Shown here piece by piece: positions 38,021 through 49,727 of a DNA stretch of 64,000 bases; position 1 is the stretch's first letter; each line of letters starts with the position of its first letter. The DNA lies in NCBI GenBank assembly GCA_963720375.1, contig CAVRFM010000009.1, forward strand, positions 52,802 to 116,801, given 5' to 3'. The translations under genes and the position numbers were made by a program. The stretch comes from JAPLHP01 sp963720375 (GTDB lineage: Bacteria; Chloroflexota; Dehalococcoidia; UBA2247; RBG-13-53-26). A model generated the notes under the pieces. That model was not told the origin of the DNA and ran no database searches. It saw nothing but the letters and a program-made list of their open reading frames with translations.

Positions 38021-39595
38021 ATGAAAGTCCTGGTTGCCGATCGCATTGCTGCCGAAGGAATTGAGGTTCTGAAGCAGAATGCTGAAGTTGATGTGAAGAC
38101 AAACCTCAAGCCTGAGGAGCTTATCTCTATCATTGGTCAGTACGATGCTCTGATGGTGCGCAGTGAGACCAAGGTGACCCAGAAGGTTATCGAAGCAGGG
38201 AAGAAGCTCCAGGTCATCGCCCGTGCCGGGGTGGGTATTGACAATATCGATGTTGAGGCGGCTACTCAGAGAGGCATTGTGGTGGTCAACGCCCCCACTG
38301 CCAACACGATGGCCGCTGCTGAACACACCATAGCCATGATGCTTGCCCTGGCCAGGCACATCCCCCAGGCCCATGCTAACCTCAGCGGAGGCGCCTGGAT
38401 GCGCCAGAACTTCGTTGGGGTGGAGGTCAGGAACAAGACCTTGGGAATAGTCGGCCTGGGCAATGTGGGATCGGAGGTGGCCCGCAGGGTGCAGGGGTTT
38501 CAGATGAAGGTCATTGCCCATGACCCCTTCGTCTCTCCGGAGTATGCTCGCAATCTGAGAGTAGAGCTTGTTCCCTTTGACAGGTTGTTGAGAGAGTCGG
38601 ATTTTATCACCCTGCATATTCCTTTGACATCCCAGTCCAGGAACCTGATCGGCGCCAAGGAGATGTCCCTGGTCAAGCCTACCGTGAGGATTATCAACTG
38701 CGCCAGAGGCGGACTGATTGATGAACAGGCGCTGCAGCAGGCTATCGAGGAGGGCAGGGTGGCCGGAGCTGCTCTGGACGTTTTCTGCCAGGAACCTCCC
38801 AAAGATAGCCCGCTATTGAAAAATGAGAAGGTGATTGTCACACCTCACCTGGGGGCCTCTACACTGGAGGCACAGGCTAATGTGGCTATAGATGCTGCTG
38901 AACAGGTGATAGCAGTACTCAAAGGCCGGCCTGTCAGATATGCTGTAAATGCCCCGCTCATTTCTGCCGAGATTCTTCCCATACTTGCACCGTACCTCAA
39001 TGTGGCTACTGCTGTGGGCAGGATGGTGGCTCAGCTTGGAGAAGGACAGATGAGCAGCATTGATATTGGATATGAGGGTGAGATAGCTAACTACGATATG
39101 ACCGCATTGAAAGCGGCTGCTATCGGTGGCTTGCTGGAGGGAATAAGCGAGGAGCGGATCAACGTTGTCAATGCCAATATCGTTGCCCAGAGGCGCGGGC
39201 TCAGGGTCACCGAACATAAAGACACTGCCTGCGAAAACTATGCCAGCCTGATCACAGTAGCCGTTGCTACCAGTGCCGGGGTCACCATGGCAGCAGGGAC
39301 TGTAATGCGCGGTGAACTGCATATTGTTAGGGTCAATGACTACTGGATCGATATTGTGGCCAAGGGAGGGTATTTCCTCTTCAGTGACCACCTGGACCGC
39401 CCGGGACTCATCGGAGCGGTTGGCAACGTAACTGGCAATGCTGACATCAATGTCAGCTCGATGCAGTTAAGCCGTCTCAAGCCCCGAGGGCAGGCACTGA
39501 TGGTATTGGAATTGGACGAGCCATTGAATGAAGAGCAGATCCGGCAGATACTGGCTATCCCCGATATCTATACAGCCAAGCTGGTAAAAATCTAG
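38021..39595 (+). CDS. serA: D-3-phosphoglycerate dehydrogenase SerA
   Basis: SerA oxidises 3-phosphoglycerate to 3-phosphohydroxypyruvate, the entry to serine. The N-terminal catalytic and NAD domains show RAGVGIDNIDVEAAT, GLGNVGSEVARR, and NCARGGLIDEQAL, and the catalytic histidine is in TPHLGAST. An intervening domain and a C-terminal ACT domain (DRPGLIGAVGNV) complete the 524-residue long form. The ACT domain usually binds serine for feedback inhibition. The aminotransferase upstream supplies the next step. Confidence 0.96.
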   Translation: MKVLVADRIAAEGIEVLKQNAEVDVKTNLKPEELISIIGQYDALMVRSETKVTQKVIEAGKKLQVIARAGVGIDNIDVEAATQRGIVVVNAPTANTMAAAEHTIAMMLALARHIPQAHANLSGGAWMRQNFVGVEVRNKTLGIVGLGNVGSEVARRVQGFQMKVIAHDPFVSPEYARNLRVELVPFDRLLRESDFITLHIPLTSQSRNLIGAKEMSLVKPTVRIINCARGGLIDEQALQQAIEEGRVAGAALDVFCQEPPKDSPLLKNEKVIVTPHLGASTLEAQANVAIDAAEQVIAVLKGRPVRYAVNAPLISAEILPILAPYLNVATAVGRMVAQLGEGQMSSIDIGYEGEIANYDMTALKAAAIGGLLEGISEERINVVNANIVAQRRGLRVTEHKDTACENYASLITVAVATSAGVTMAAGTVMRGELHIVRVNDYWIDIVAKGGYFLFSDHLDRPGLIGAVGNVTGNADINVSSMQLSRLKPRGQALMVLELDEPLNEEQIRQILAIPDIYTAKLVKI

Positions 39596-39671
39596 CCTCT
39601 TCGGGTGGGGCCTGCTGATAATAGATCATGCTCCATCTTCTGGATTTTCATTCCCCTCTGTGTCGTTAAAG

Positions 39672-40310
39672 TCAGACGGCAAGTGCCAGTTTAACGCTGG
39701 AGAAAATGAAATAGACTCCGAATCCGGCTAGCGTAAGCGCGCATATACCGAATATCCAACGGTGAACGGCTGGCGTCCATAGCCGCTTAGACTGGAACAC
39801 CACCCATGAGATCAGAAGAAGCCAGCCCGCATCGCAAAGCCAGTGCGTAGCTCCCAGAGCCACGATGCCAGCTTTACCAAAGGCCTGAGCGTCTGCGATC
39901 ATATTGGCCCCGACGGTAGCCCACCACAGGAAGAAAAAGGGGCTGACTGCAGTGGTTAACACACCCGCGAATATTGCGCCCTGGTGCGGATTCTCGTACT
40001 TAGTGTCGGGGGACGTCGTCCGGGTCCTGAAAACGCCGAGCGCCATCCAGATGAGCACCAATCCCCCAGCCAAGCCCAGCCCGATTTGCACTCCATCCAG
40101 TTTCAGGAATCTGGAAAGGCCAAAATAGATGAGAGCTATCAGTGGTAGTTCGATTATGGCATGGCCAATGGCAACCATGACGCCAGCAGCTTTGTGCTGT
40201 GTCCCTTTCGAGATGGTTACTGCGGTGACTGGCCCTGGCATCATCACCCCGCTGAGTGAGATGCCTATAACCCCCAGGAGAAACAGGGGCAGGCTTGAAG
40301 AGGTGCTCAT
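39672..40310 (-). CDS. LysE/RhtB family amino acid exporter
   Basis: A 212-residue membrane protein with about six helices. The N-terminal GVMMPGPVTAVTISKG is the LysE family signature and VSPFFFLWWATVGA is the matching middle motif. Members export amino acids such as lysine, threonine or homoserine. The substrate cannot be read here. It is convergent with serA, and the gap of 76 bases has no clear terminator. Confidence 0.88.
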   Translation of the reverse strand: MSTSSSLPLFLLGVIGISLSGVMMPGPVTAVTISKGTQHKAAGVMVAIGHAIIELPLIALIYFGLSRFLKLDGVQIGLGLAGGLVLIWMALGVFRTRTTSPDTKYENPHQGAIFAGVLTTAVSPFFFLWWATVGANMIADAQAFGKAGIVALGATHWLCDAGWLLLISWVVFQSKRLWTPAVHRWIFGICALTLAGFGVYFIFSSVKLALAV

Positions 40311-40365
40311 TGCCAGCGCCTGAGAATGATAGATTCCATCGTTGCAGAGCAGGATTGCGCTTTGC

Positions 40366-41382
40366 CTAGATGAATCGGCCCGTTGCCTCTGCTATCAGCT
40401 TGAGTTCTCTCATCAGACGGGCGAAGTCCGAAGGGGTGAGTGACTGAAGACCATCGACCAGGGCTTCCTTGGGATTGGGATGAACTTCTATGAGCAGCCC
40501 GTCGGCGCCGGCAGCTACTGCTGCCTTGGCGATAGCCGGAACCAGGGAGTAGTGTCCGGCGGCGTGACTGGGATCAACGATAATAGGCAGGTGGCTGAAT
40601 TTCTTTACTACTGGTATTGAAGATATGTCCAGGGAGAAGCGGGTGCTATCCTCGAAGGTTCTGATTCCCCTCTCGCAAAGTATAACCTGGCTGTTTCCCT
40701 CTGCCAGTAGATAGTCGGCTGCGGTGAGCCATTCGGTAACGGTGCACGAGAATCCTCTTTTGAGGATGACCGGACGCTTGCTCTTGCCGATCCTGGTCAA
40801 CAGAGCGAAGTTCTGCATGTTGCGGGCGCCTACTTGAAGTATATCCGCGTATTTGTAAACCAGGCTGACATCATGAGGTTCCACTACTTCAGTGACCACC
40901 GGCATGCCGATTTGCTCTTTGGCTCGCGCCAGTAACTCCAGGCCAGCCTTCTCCAGACCTTGAAAGCTGAAGGGAGATGTCCTTGGTTTGAAGGCACCAC
41001 CGCGGAGGATGGAGGCTCCGGCCTTCTTGACGGCCTTTGCCGCATCTATGAGCTGCTGTTCGCTTTCCACGGCGCAGGGTCCGGCCATGACCACAATACG
41101 CTTGCTGCCGATATCAATCCCGTCGATGGTAACGATGCTATCATTCGGTTTGAATTCCCGGGAGGCCAGCTTGTAAGGTTTCATGATGCGGGCTACATGC
41201 TCGACGCCAGGGAGCACGGCGAAAAGGTCGGTCGATAATTGCCCCGTGTTGCTTCCCAGCAGGGCTACCACAGTCTTGTCGGTACCCAGATTCAACTGAA
41301 CATCCAGGTTGAAAGACTTGGCCCGCTGCACTACGGCATCTACCTCGGCATGACTGGCGCCTCTTTTCATCTCTACTATCAT
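40366..41382 (-). CDS. 3-deoxy-7-phosphoheptulonate synthase, type I-beta, second copy
   Basis: The domain order matches the copy at 33.5 kb: ferredoxin-like N-terminus (MIVEMKRGASHAEV), KPYKLASREFKP linker, then the barrel with VVMAGPCAVESEQQ, LRGGAFKPRTSPFSF, LQVGARNMQNFALL, and DPSHAAGHY. It ends normally with IAEATGRFI. The two copies clearly diverged long ago in the N-terminal domain, which suggests different feedback control. It is a single gene, 55 bases downstream of the divergent-looking LysE start, on the same strand. Confidence 0.95.
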   Translation of the reverse strand: MIVEMKRGASHAEVDAVVQRAKSFNLDVQLNLGTDKTVVALLGSNTGQLSTDLFAVLPGVEHVARIMKPYKLASREFKPNDSIVTIDGIDIGSKRIVVMAGPCAVESEQQLIDAAKAVKKAGASILRGGAFKPRTSPFSFQGLEKAGLELLARAKEQIGMPVVTEVVEPHDVSLVYKYADILQVGARNMQNFALLTRIGKSKRPVILKRGFSCTVTEWLTAADYLLAEGNSQVILCERGIRTFEDSTRFSLDISSIPVVKKFSHLPIIVDPSHAAGHYSLVPAIAKAAVAAGADGLLIEVHPNPKEALVDGLQSLTPSDFARLMRELKLIAEATGRFI

Positions 41383-41714
41383 AGTGTGCTTACCGTCCTA
41401 TCCAGGTTTCTATGCGTCGCTATCTTTATGAGAAGCGGCCATTAATCTATGCCTGCTTTGATGTGTGGTGATTATGATATCACAGGGTGTTGTGAATGAC
41501 CAAGCGAAGGTATGTAACACGAACTTGACGGGCGCAATGAGTAATCTTTATCATTATTACGCCACAGATAAATAGATTACCATGGCGTACGATTGATGCG
41601 GAGCAGGCTCTCTCGGGGGAGGATGAGCCGGGCCTTGTGCAGTGAGACCTAAGCTCACGGGACCAGAGTGTCCAGTGGGCTTTTCTTGTTGACTAATCTG
41701 CAGGGGGTATCTCA
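41383..41714. other. Intergenic stretch upstream of the P-type ATPase
   Basis: About 330 bases between the divergent DAHP synthase and P-type ATPase genes. It must hold both promoters. A small hairpin GTGAG-N6-CTCAC is at about 41640-41657. I looked for a magnesium-sensing leader and could not match one. Confidence 0.4.
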
Positions 41715-44345
41715 ATGAGCTTTGTCGGTGCTCTAACCGCCAGGCTAAAACACCGTTCAAAGCGTATGCCTGTTGCCAAGAGATCGGTCAATAAACTGGT
41801 TGATGTCGCGCTTACCGATGCTGCTTCTACTCTCCAGCAGTTGAATACCTCGGTCAATGGCTTGACCTCAACCGAGGCTGAAGCGCGTCTGGAGCAATAC
41901 GGCCCGAATGCCATCGCTCGCGAGAAGCGTCTGTCCGCTTGGGCGCGTTTATTCACCATTCTGAGAAACCCACTGGTGATCTTGCTGGCAGTGCTGGCCG
42001 TAGTGTCCATTGTCATAGGTGAATACGTTTCGACTATTACGATTGTCTGCATGATAGCCATAGCGGTGGTCATGCGGTTTTTCCAGGAAAGGAGAGCAGA
42101 TAAAGCTGCGGAAAAGCTGAAGGCAATGGTTCGTACCACTGCCACCGTCTGGAGAGACGGCCAAAAAAGAGAGATCGATCTAAGTCAGGTGGTACCAGGG
42201 GACATTGTCATGCTGTCAGCAGGAGACATGGTGCCGGCAGACATCCGAATTCTGTCGGCCAAGGACCTCTTCGTTAACCAAGCCACCTTAACAGGAGAGT
42301 CACTGCCCGTCGAGAAAACTCCAGTACCTAACCCCAAGGGCAAGGACGCCTTGGAAATGCCCAACATTTGCTTCCTTGGATCCAACGTGGAGAGCGGCAC
42401 GGCCACTGGGGTTGTGGTCTTGACTGGCGGCGAAACGTACTTTGGTAGACTGGCCGGCAAAGTGGTGGGACGAAGTCAGATGACCAGCTTCGACAAAGGT
42501 GTCAATAGTTTCACCTGGCTAATGATCACCTTCATGCTGGTCATGGTACCCCTCGTGTTCCTGTTGAACGGTCTGACGAAACATGATTGGGTGCAGGCCC
42601 TGCTATTTGCTTTGGCTGTGGCTGTTGGCTTGACCCCTGAGATGCTGCCCATGATTGTTACCGTCAACCTAGCCAAGGGCGCTATCACCATGTCGAATAA
42701 GAAAGTGATCGTTAAGCGACTGAGTTCCATCCAGAATTTTGGAGCCATGGACGTACTGTGCACTGACAAAACCGGAACGATAACTCTGGGGAGAATCGTG
42801 CTCGAAAAGCACTTGGACATTTGGGGACATGAAAGGGATGAGATTCTGGAATATGCCTACCTGAACAGCTATTTCCAGACGGGCCTGAAGAATCTGATGG
42901 ATGTGGCCGTGCTCAATCATGCTGATCTCGAAAAGCGGATTGTTCAGGATAGACACTACCGAAGGATAGACGAGGTACCTTTCGATTTTGTGCGCAAGAG
43001 GATGACCGTAGTAGTCGAAGACAAAGAAGACCAACACACCTTAATCTGCAAAGGCGCTCCAGAACAAGTTGTGCCTTTGTGCACCCAGGTTGGTTTGGGT
43101 GGGAAGGCGATAACTCTTGGTCCGGAGCACAAGACTCGGATTGATGCCCTGGTGCGGAGTCTCAACTTGGACGGTTTTCGTGTCGTGGCACTGTCCTGCA
43201 AAATGCTTTCCAACGAGAGTGACAACCCAGTCTATTCTGTTCGAGACGAAGCAGACCTCATCCTGCTGGGTTTCCTGGCTTTTCTTGATCCACCCAAAGA
43301 GACCGCCGCCGAAGCCCTAAGCAGACTCAACCAGCATGGCATCGCCGTTAAGATTCTGACGGGTGACAATGATGTCGTCACTGGCACCATCTGCCGGAAG
43401 GTCGGGTTATCCGCGGAACACATACTGATTGGTTCTGCGATTGACGAGATGTCGGACGAACAGCTTAGGAATGTGGTCGAGGAAACGACGGTCTTTGCCA
43501 AGCTGGCCCCGGCCCACAAAGAGCGCATAATACGGGCATTGCAGCGAAAAGGACACGTTGTAGGCTTCCTTGGCGACGGCATCAATGACGCCCCTGCCCT
43601 GAAGGCTGCCGATGTGGGTATATCGGTTGATACGGCAGTAGATATTGCCAAGGAGTCTTCGGATATCATACTGCTGGAGACCAGCTTGCTCGTGCTGGAA
43701 GAAGGTGTAATCGAAGGCCGCAAAGTATTTGGAAACATCATCAAATACCTGAGAATGGCAGCCAGTTCCAACTTCGGCAATATGTTCAGCGTGGTTGGCG
43801 CCAGCATTTTCCTGCCCTTCCTTCCTATGGAGCCGCTGCAGGTGCTGGTGAACAATTTGCTTTACGACTTCTCTCAGACTACCATCCCCACCGACAAGGT
43901 GGATGCTGAGTGGATTGCCAAGCCGAGGAAGTGGTCTATCGGGAATATCCGCCGGTTCATCATGTTCATAGGGCCGATCAGTTCCATATTCGACTATGCC
44001 ACCTTCTTACTGATGCTGTACTTCTTCAAGACTTGGTCCAACCCGGACCTCTTTCACACCGGCTGGTTTGTAGAGTCGATTTTCACCCAGACACTGATTG
44101 TCCACGTCATCCGTACCAATAAGATACCGTTCATTCAGAGCCGGGCCAGCTGGGCAATGATATGCAGCACTCTCATCATAGTTGGCGTTGCCGCCGGATT
44201 GACCTATTCACCACTGGCTCATGCGCTTGGCTTCACTTCGTTGCCGGCTACTTTTTGGCTGTTTCTTCTGGGAATGTTGATAAGCTACGTTTTCCTTACC
44301 CAGATGGTGAAGACCTGGTTTATCCGCAAGTTTGGCGAAGAGTGA
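41715..44345 (+). CDS. mgtA: Magnesium-translocating P-type ATPase (MgtA type)
   Basis: A P-type (IIIB) ATPase of 876 residues that imports magnesium. Seen are TGES in the actuator domain, the phosphorylated aspartate in CTDKTGTIT, the nucleotide site KGAPEQVV, the hinge GDGINDAPALKAADVGIS and the MgtA-type helix sequence EMLPMIVTVNLAKGA. About ten membrane helices are visible. GGGGGT precedes the ATG by about 7 bases. Intact over its entire length, unlike many neighbours. It is monocistronic. Confidence 0.94.
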   Translation: MSFVGALTARLKHRSKRMPVAKRSVNKLVDVALTDAASTLQQLNTSVNGLTSTEAEARLEQYGPNAIAREKRLSAWARLFTILRNPLVILLAVLAVVSIVIGEYVSTITIVCMIAIAVVMRFFQERRADKAAEKLKAMVRTTATVWRDGQKREIDLSQVVPGDIVMLSAGDMVPADIRILSAKDLFVNQATLTGESLPVEKTPVPNPKGKDALEMPNICFLGSNVESGTATGVVVLTGGETYFGRLAGKVVGRSQMTSFDKGVNSFTWLMITFMLVMVPLVFLLNGLTKHDWVQALLFALAVAVGLTPEMLPMIVTVNLAKGAITMSNKKVIVKRLSSIQNFGAMDVLCTDKTGTITLGRIVLEKHLDIWGHERDEILEYAYLNSYFQTGLKNLMDVAVLNHADLEKRIVQDRHYRRIDEVPFDFVRKRMTVVVEDKEDQHTLICKGAPEQVVPLCTQVGLGGKAITLGPEHKTRIDALVRSLNLDGFRVVALSCKMLSNESDNPVYSVRDEADLILLGFLAFLDPPKETAAEALSRLNQHGIAVKILTGDNDVVTGTICRKVGLSAEHILIGSAIDEMSDEQLRNVVEETTVFAKLAPAHKERIIRALQRKGHVVGFLGDGINDAPALKAADVGISVDTAVDIAKESSDIILLETSLLVLEEGVIEGRKVFGNIIKYLRMAASSNFGNMFSVVGASIFLPFLPMEPLQVLVNNLLYDFSQTTIPTDKVDAEWIAKPRKWSIGNIRRFIMFIGPISSIFDYATFLLMLYFFKTWSNPDLFHTGWFVESIFTQTLIVHVIRTNKIPFIQSRASWAMICSTLIIVGVAAGLTYSPLAHALGFTSLPATFWLFLLGMLISYVFLTQMVKTWFIRKFGEE

Positions 44346-44447
44346 AAATTCCGCGGCTTTGAGGCGATCTCCTTCGTTAGGGCGGGCATGAGTAGATCGG
44401 CTCCTTGTCATTGCGGCAGCGCACGAGTACAATTTTACTAATCGAGT

Positions 44448-45854
44448 ATGTCACTGGACGATATCTTCCATCCCCGCTCGGTAGCGGTTGTTGGTGCTAC
44501 CCCAGGTCCCTTTAATCCTCATACCCAGATATTCCTTTATTCCCTGATTGCCCACGGGTATAAGGGCAAAATCTACCCCATCAATATCAAGGGCGATGAG
44601 GTATCGGGGCTGAAGGTCTACCGAAATGTGAGGGATGTGCCCGGTCCGGTGGACTATGTTATCTGCATCATTCCTGCCGCAGCCACGCCCCAACTGGTTC
44701 AAGACTGCGTGGCCAAGGGAGTGAAAGCCATCCATATCTACACCGCTGGTTTTGCCGAGACCGGTGAGGACAATGAGAGCAAGCTCCAGTCAAAGTTGGC
44801 TGACATTGCACGCAGAGGTGGTCTTCGCATCCTCGGCCCCAACTGCATGGGGGTGTACTGTCCGGCATCGGGGATGTCGTATGCTGCGGACTTCCCTAAG
44901 CAGCCTGGTAATATTGCCTTCATCTCTCAGAGCGGCAGTTACACTCTGCTGATGGTCCGTGGTGCTGCTGCCTGTGGGTTGCGTTTCAGCAAGGTGGTGA
45001 GCTATGGCAATGCCAGTGACATCAATGAGATCGATCTTCTGGATTATCTGGCAGATGACCCGGAAACAGAGATCATCGGCGCCTATCTGGAGGGAACCAG
45101 GGACGGTCCGGGATTGGCAAAGGTGCTCACCAGAGCTGCTTCGAAGAAGCCAGTGATCATCATTAAGAAGGGGAGCACCGAGGCTGGTAAAAGAGGGGCC
45201 AGTTCCCATACGGGAGCCCTGGCCGGGGATGATTCTGTTTGGGATAGCCTCATCAAGCAGGCTGGCGCCATCCGGGTGGAGGATCTTGAAGAGATGATTG
45301 ATCTGATGGTGACCTTTGTCTTCCTCCCACTTCCTCGCAGCAGAAGGGCTGTGTTGATGGGTGTGGGTGGTGGTGCCGGTGTTCGAGCCTCGGATGAATG
45401 TGAGGCTGGTGGCTTGATCCTTCCTCCTGCCCCGGAGGATGTCAGGGCAGAGTTGAGGCGCATTGTCCCTCCGGGCAGTATGCTCAGGAATCCTATCGAC
45501 CCGGGGCATTATGCTTATGATTGGACACCGGTACTCCAGACGCTCGATAACTGGGAAGAAACGGATATGTTGCTTTGGCAGATTGCTACCGACATTGAGG
45601 CTCTTCATGATGAGTCCTTCCTCCAGTTCGTGGTTGACCTGAGGCGCACCATCTTTGAGATATTTAAGGGCATTAAGAAGCCGAAAGCGGTCATTGTTCA
45701 TGCCGTGCAAAGCGACGCGGGCTTGAGGATTCTGGCCAGTACCCGCAAAATGTGCCAGGAAAGCGGGGTAGCCTTTTATCCCTCCCTCTTCAGGGCTGCG
45801 CGTGCTATCGGTAGGTTTATGGACTACCGTGCCCGCTCTCAACTAGACATGTGA
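44448..45854 (+). CDS. CoA-binding / NDP-forming acyl-CoA synthetase alpha-like protein, second copy
   Basis: Same three-domain layout as the gene at 18.1 kb: CoA-binding Rossmann domain (FHPRSVAVVGATPG), Ligase_CoA-like domain (GGLRILGPNCMGVY, IAFISQSGS) and a third domain with the phospho-histidine motif SSHTGALAGD. The beta ATP-grasp part is again absent. At 468 residues it is a little shorter than the first copy. It precedes acsA on the same strand by about 320 bases. The role could be an acyl-CoA or CoA-dependent kinase activity with a partner encoded elsewhere. Confidence 0.87.
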   Translation: MSLDDIFHPRSVAVVGATPGPFNPHTQIFLYSLIAHGYKGKIYPINIKGDEVSGLKVYRNVRDVPGPVDYVICIIPAAATPQLVQDCVAKGVKAIHIYTAGFAETGEDNESKLQSKLADIARRGGLRILGPNCMGVYCPASGMSYAADFPKQPGNIAFISQSGSYTLLMVRGAAACGLRFSKVVSYGNASDINEIDLLDYLADDPETEIIGAYLEGTRDGPGLAKVLTRAASKKPVIIIKKGSTEAGKRGASSHTGALAGDDSVWDSLIKQAGAIRVEDLEEMIDLMVTFVFLPLPRSRRAVLMGVGGGAGVRASDECEAGGLILPPAPEDVRAELRRIVPPGSMLRNPIDPGHYAYDWTPVLQTLDNWEETDMLLWQIATDIEALHDESFLQFVVDLRRTIFEIFKGIKKPKAVIVHAVQSDAGLRILASTRKMCQESGVAFYPSLFRAARAIGRFMDYRARSQLDM

Positions 45855-46171
45855 CTGGCCGTTATGATAAGCTATTAGTTGATTTAGGAAACAGCGATTG
45901 GTGGCCATATTAGTTACTGACAGAATGAACACCTATAGCAAGGAATTCCTTCGGCTAGACATACCTCTGCAGTCATCACCTCGAAGTGACCCTTACCTCA
46001 AACCTATCTATAGTTGACTGTTTTGATGGCGTCCTAGCCAGATTGGGACCGGAAAGGGGTGAAGAAACTACCAGGAGGCGAAGAGGCAAAGCAAGTTAAT
46101 ATAAAGTAAGATACGGCACGTACAAAAGGTATGTGGCCTTGTAAGCATTAAAAGGAGGAGAGATATACCAT
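45855..46171. other. Intergenic stretch upstream of acsA
   Basis: No gene is seen. It ends with AAAAGGAGGAGAG, the ribosome binding site of acsA. Confidence 0.5.
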
Positions 46172-48203
<2,032 letters not shown>

Positions 48204-48214
48204 CAGGTTTGTTT

Positions 48215-48243
48215 GGTGCCTGCATGGATACCATGCAGGCACC
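48215..48243. terminator. Strong hairpin between acsA and the acetate carrier
   Basis: GGTGCCTGCATGG and CCATGCAGGCACC form a perfect 13-base stem with loop ATA, 12 bases after the acsA stop. No T run follows, so it may be a processing or partial termination site rather than a classic terminator. Confidence 0.6.
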
Positions 48244-48308
48244 TCTCCAAATCAGGCAGCGATGTCCATAACTATATATGGGGGAAAATACAATATAAGG
48301 AGGGAATA

Positions 48309-48896
48309 GTGCAAGGGGAAACGGAAACAAAGATCAAAGACACCACTGCAAACCCTGCGCCGCTTGGCTTGTTGGGATTCGGCATGACGACCATCCTCTT
48401 GAACCTGCATAACGCCGGTTTTTTTGGCTTTGGGACAATGATAGTGGCCATGGGCATATTCTATGGTGGTTTGGCTCAGGTGATTGTCGGCATCATGGAG
48501 TGGAAGAAGGGCAACACTTTTGGGGCGACTGCATTCACATCCTACGGGCTCTTCTGGTTTTCTCTTGTTGGTCTGTTGGAATTTCCGGCAGCAATGGGCG
48601 GCAACCAGAAAGCAGCGTTGGTAGCATATTTCCTTGCGTGGGGCATATTTACAGCCGTCATGTTTGTGGGTACACTGAGGCTGAATAAAGCGCTACAGGT
48701 CGTGTTTGGTACATTGGCAATACTGTTCTTTATGTTAGCCATTACAAAGGGTACCGGTAATGCGACATTCGGCAAAGTCACGGGCTGGGAGGGAATTATC
48801 TGCGGGGCTTCCGCGGCATATGCTGCCTTGGCTCAGGTGCTGAATGAAGTGTATGGAAAAGTCATGCTTCCATTGGGACCCGTGGCAAAGAAATAG
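48309..48896 (+). CDS. GPR1/FUN34/YaaH family acetate transporter, copy 1
   Basis: A six-helix carrier of the SatP/AceTr family, which takes up acetate or succinate. The N-terminal family motif NPAPLGLLGFGMTT is seen, then YGGLAQVIVGIMEW and FTSYGLFWFS. I start at GTG 48309 because AAGGAGGG lies 4 bases upstream; an open frame from 48213 runs through the hairpin and would add 32 unlikely residues. About 195 residues, normal. It lies directly after acsA, so acetate uptake and activation are neighbours. Confidence 0.92.
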   Translation: MQGETETKIKDTTANPAPLGLLGFGMTTILLNLHNAGFFGFGTMIVAMGIFYGGLAQVIVGIMEWKKGNTFGATAFTSYGLFWFSLVGLLEFPAAMGGNQKAALVAYFLAWGIFTAVMFVGTLRLNKALQVVFGTLAILFFMLAITKGTGNATFGKVTGWEGIICGASAAYAALAQVLNEVYGKVMLPLGPVAKK

Positions 48897-48931
48897 GGCA
48901 GCATCTTTTCGAGTTTAGGACTCTGTGGAAA

Positions 48932-48959
48932 TGAAGGCCTGTTGTATAGCAGGCCTTCA
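48932..48959. terminator. Hairpin after acetate transporter copy 1
   Basis: TGAAGGCCTG and CAGGCCTTCA form a perfect 10-base stem with an 8-base loop, 35 bases after the stop. No T run. Confidence 0.6.
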
Positions 48960-49116
48960 CACCATCGTAGAAAGAGGGGGATACTTTACGGGAGACGTCA
49001 TCAGCACTTTAGCTGACCCCAATGGCAATGTCAGTCGCGGTGTACATCTGAGACGGGCTACCTGAGAGTTTCCCTCAGGGAGTTTAAGTTTAGAAGAAAG
49101 GAGATGAGAATCCTCA

Positions 49117-49692
49117 GTGAGTGAAAACAAGTTAGCAAACCCAGGCGCTCTTGGTCTAGGTGGTTTTGCCTTAACGACGTTCGCACTGAGCGTTGTTAAT
49201 GCAGGGCTGATCTCCGGGGATAACGTGGGCATAGTATTGCCTCTGGCCCTCTTCTATGGTGGCTTGGCGCAATTCTGTGCCGGGATGTGGGATGTCAAAC
49301 GCGGAGATATCTTTGGTGCTACTTGCTTCTCCTCCTATGGCATGTTCTGGATCTCGGTGGCAACCATGATTCTCCTTGAGACTAACGGTGTAATAGGTGT
49401 GGTGCCGAGAGAGGGTATGGGTGTTCTCTTTATTGGCTGGGGCATCTTTACACTAATCGCTACTGTTGCATCCTTCAGGGTATCGAAGGCACTCGTGGCG
49501 GTGTTTGTGCCGCTTACTATTGTCTTCTTCTTGCTCGCCATTGGTGAGTGGAATTCTACTGTACACAAGGTGGCTGGCTACGGTGGAATATTGGTTGCGT
49601 TGTTGGCTTGGTATTGTGCAGCAGCTATAATGATCAACGCACTCTTCGGCAGAGAGGTGCTCCCGTTAGGTCATGCCGCCCCAGCAGGGTGA
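49117..49692 (+). CDS. GPR1/FUN34/YaaH family acetate transporter, copy 2
   Basis: A second member of the same carrier family with NPGALGLGGFALTT, YGGLAQFCAGMWD, and FSSYGMFWIS. It differs widely from copy 1, so this is an old duplication or two separate gains. The frame begins at GTG 49117; AAAGGAGAT lies about 14 bases upstream, a little far. The 191-residue length is normal. A terminator follows. Confidence 0.92.
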   Translation: MSENKLANPGALGLGGFALTTFALSVVNAGLISGDNVGIVLPLALFYGGLAQFCAGMWDVKRGDIFGATCFSSYGMFWISVATMILLETNGVIGVVPREGMGVLFIGWGIFTLIATVASFRVSKALVAVFVPLTIVFFLLAIGEWNSTVHKVAGYGGILVALLAWYCAAAIMINALFGREVLPLGHAAPAG

Positions 49693-49727
49693 ACTGCTAC
49701 AGCAGAATAGGTAAACTGTAGGCTGTT

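Noticed and set aside
41383..41714. Magnesium-sensing M-box leader before the MgtA-type gene
   Set aside because: I could not match the conserved core sequence or its helices; only a short hairpin is visible.
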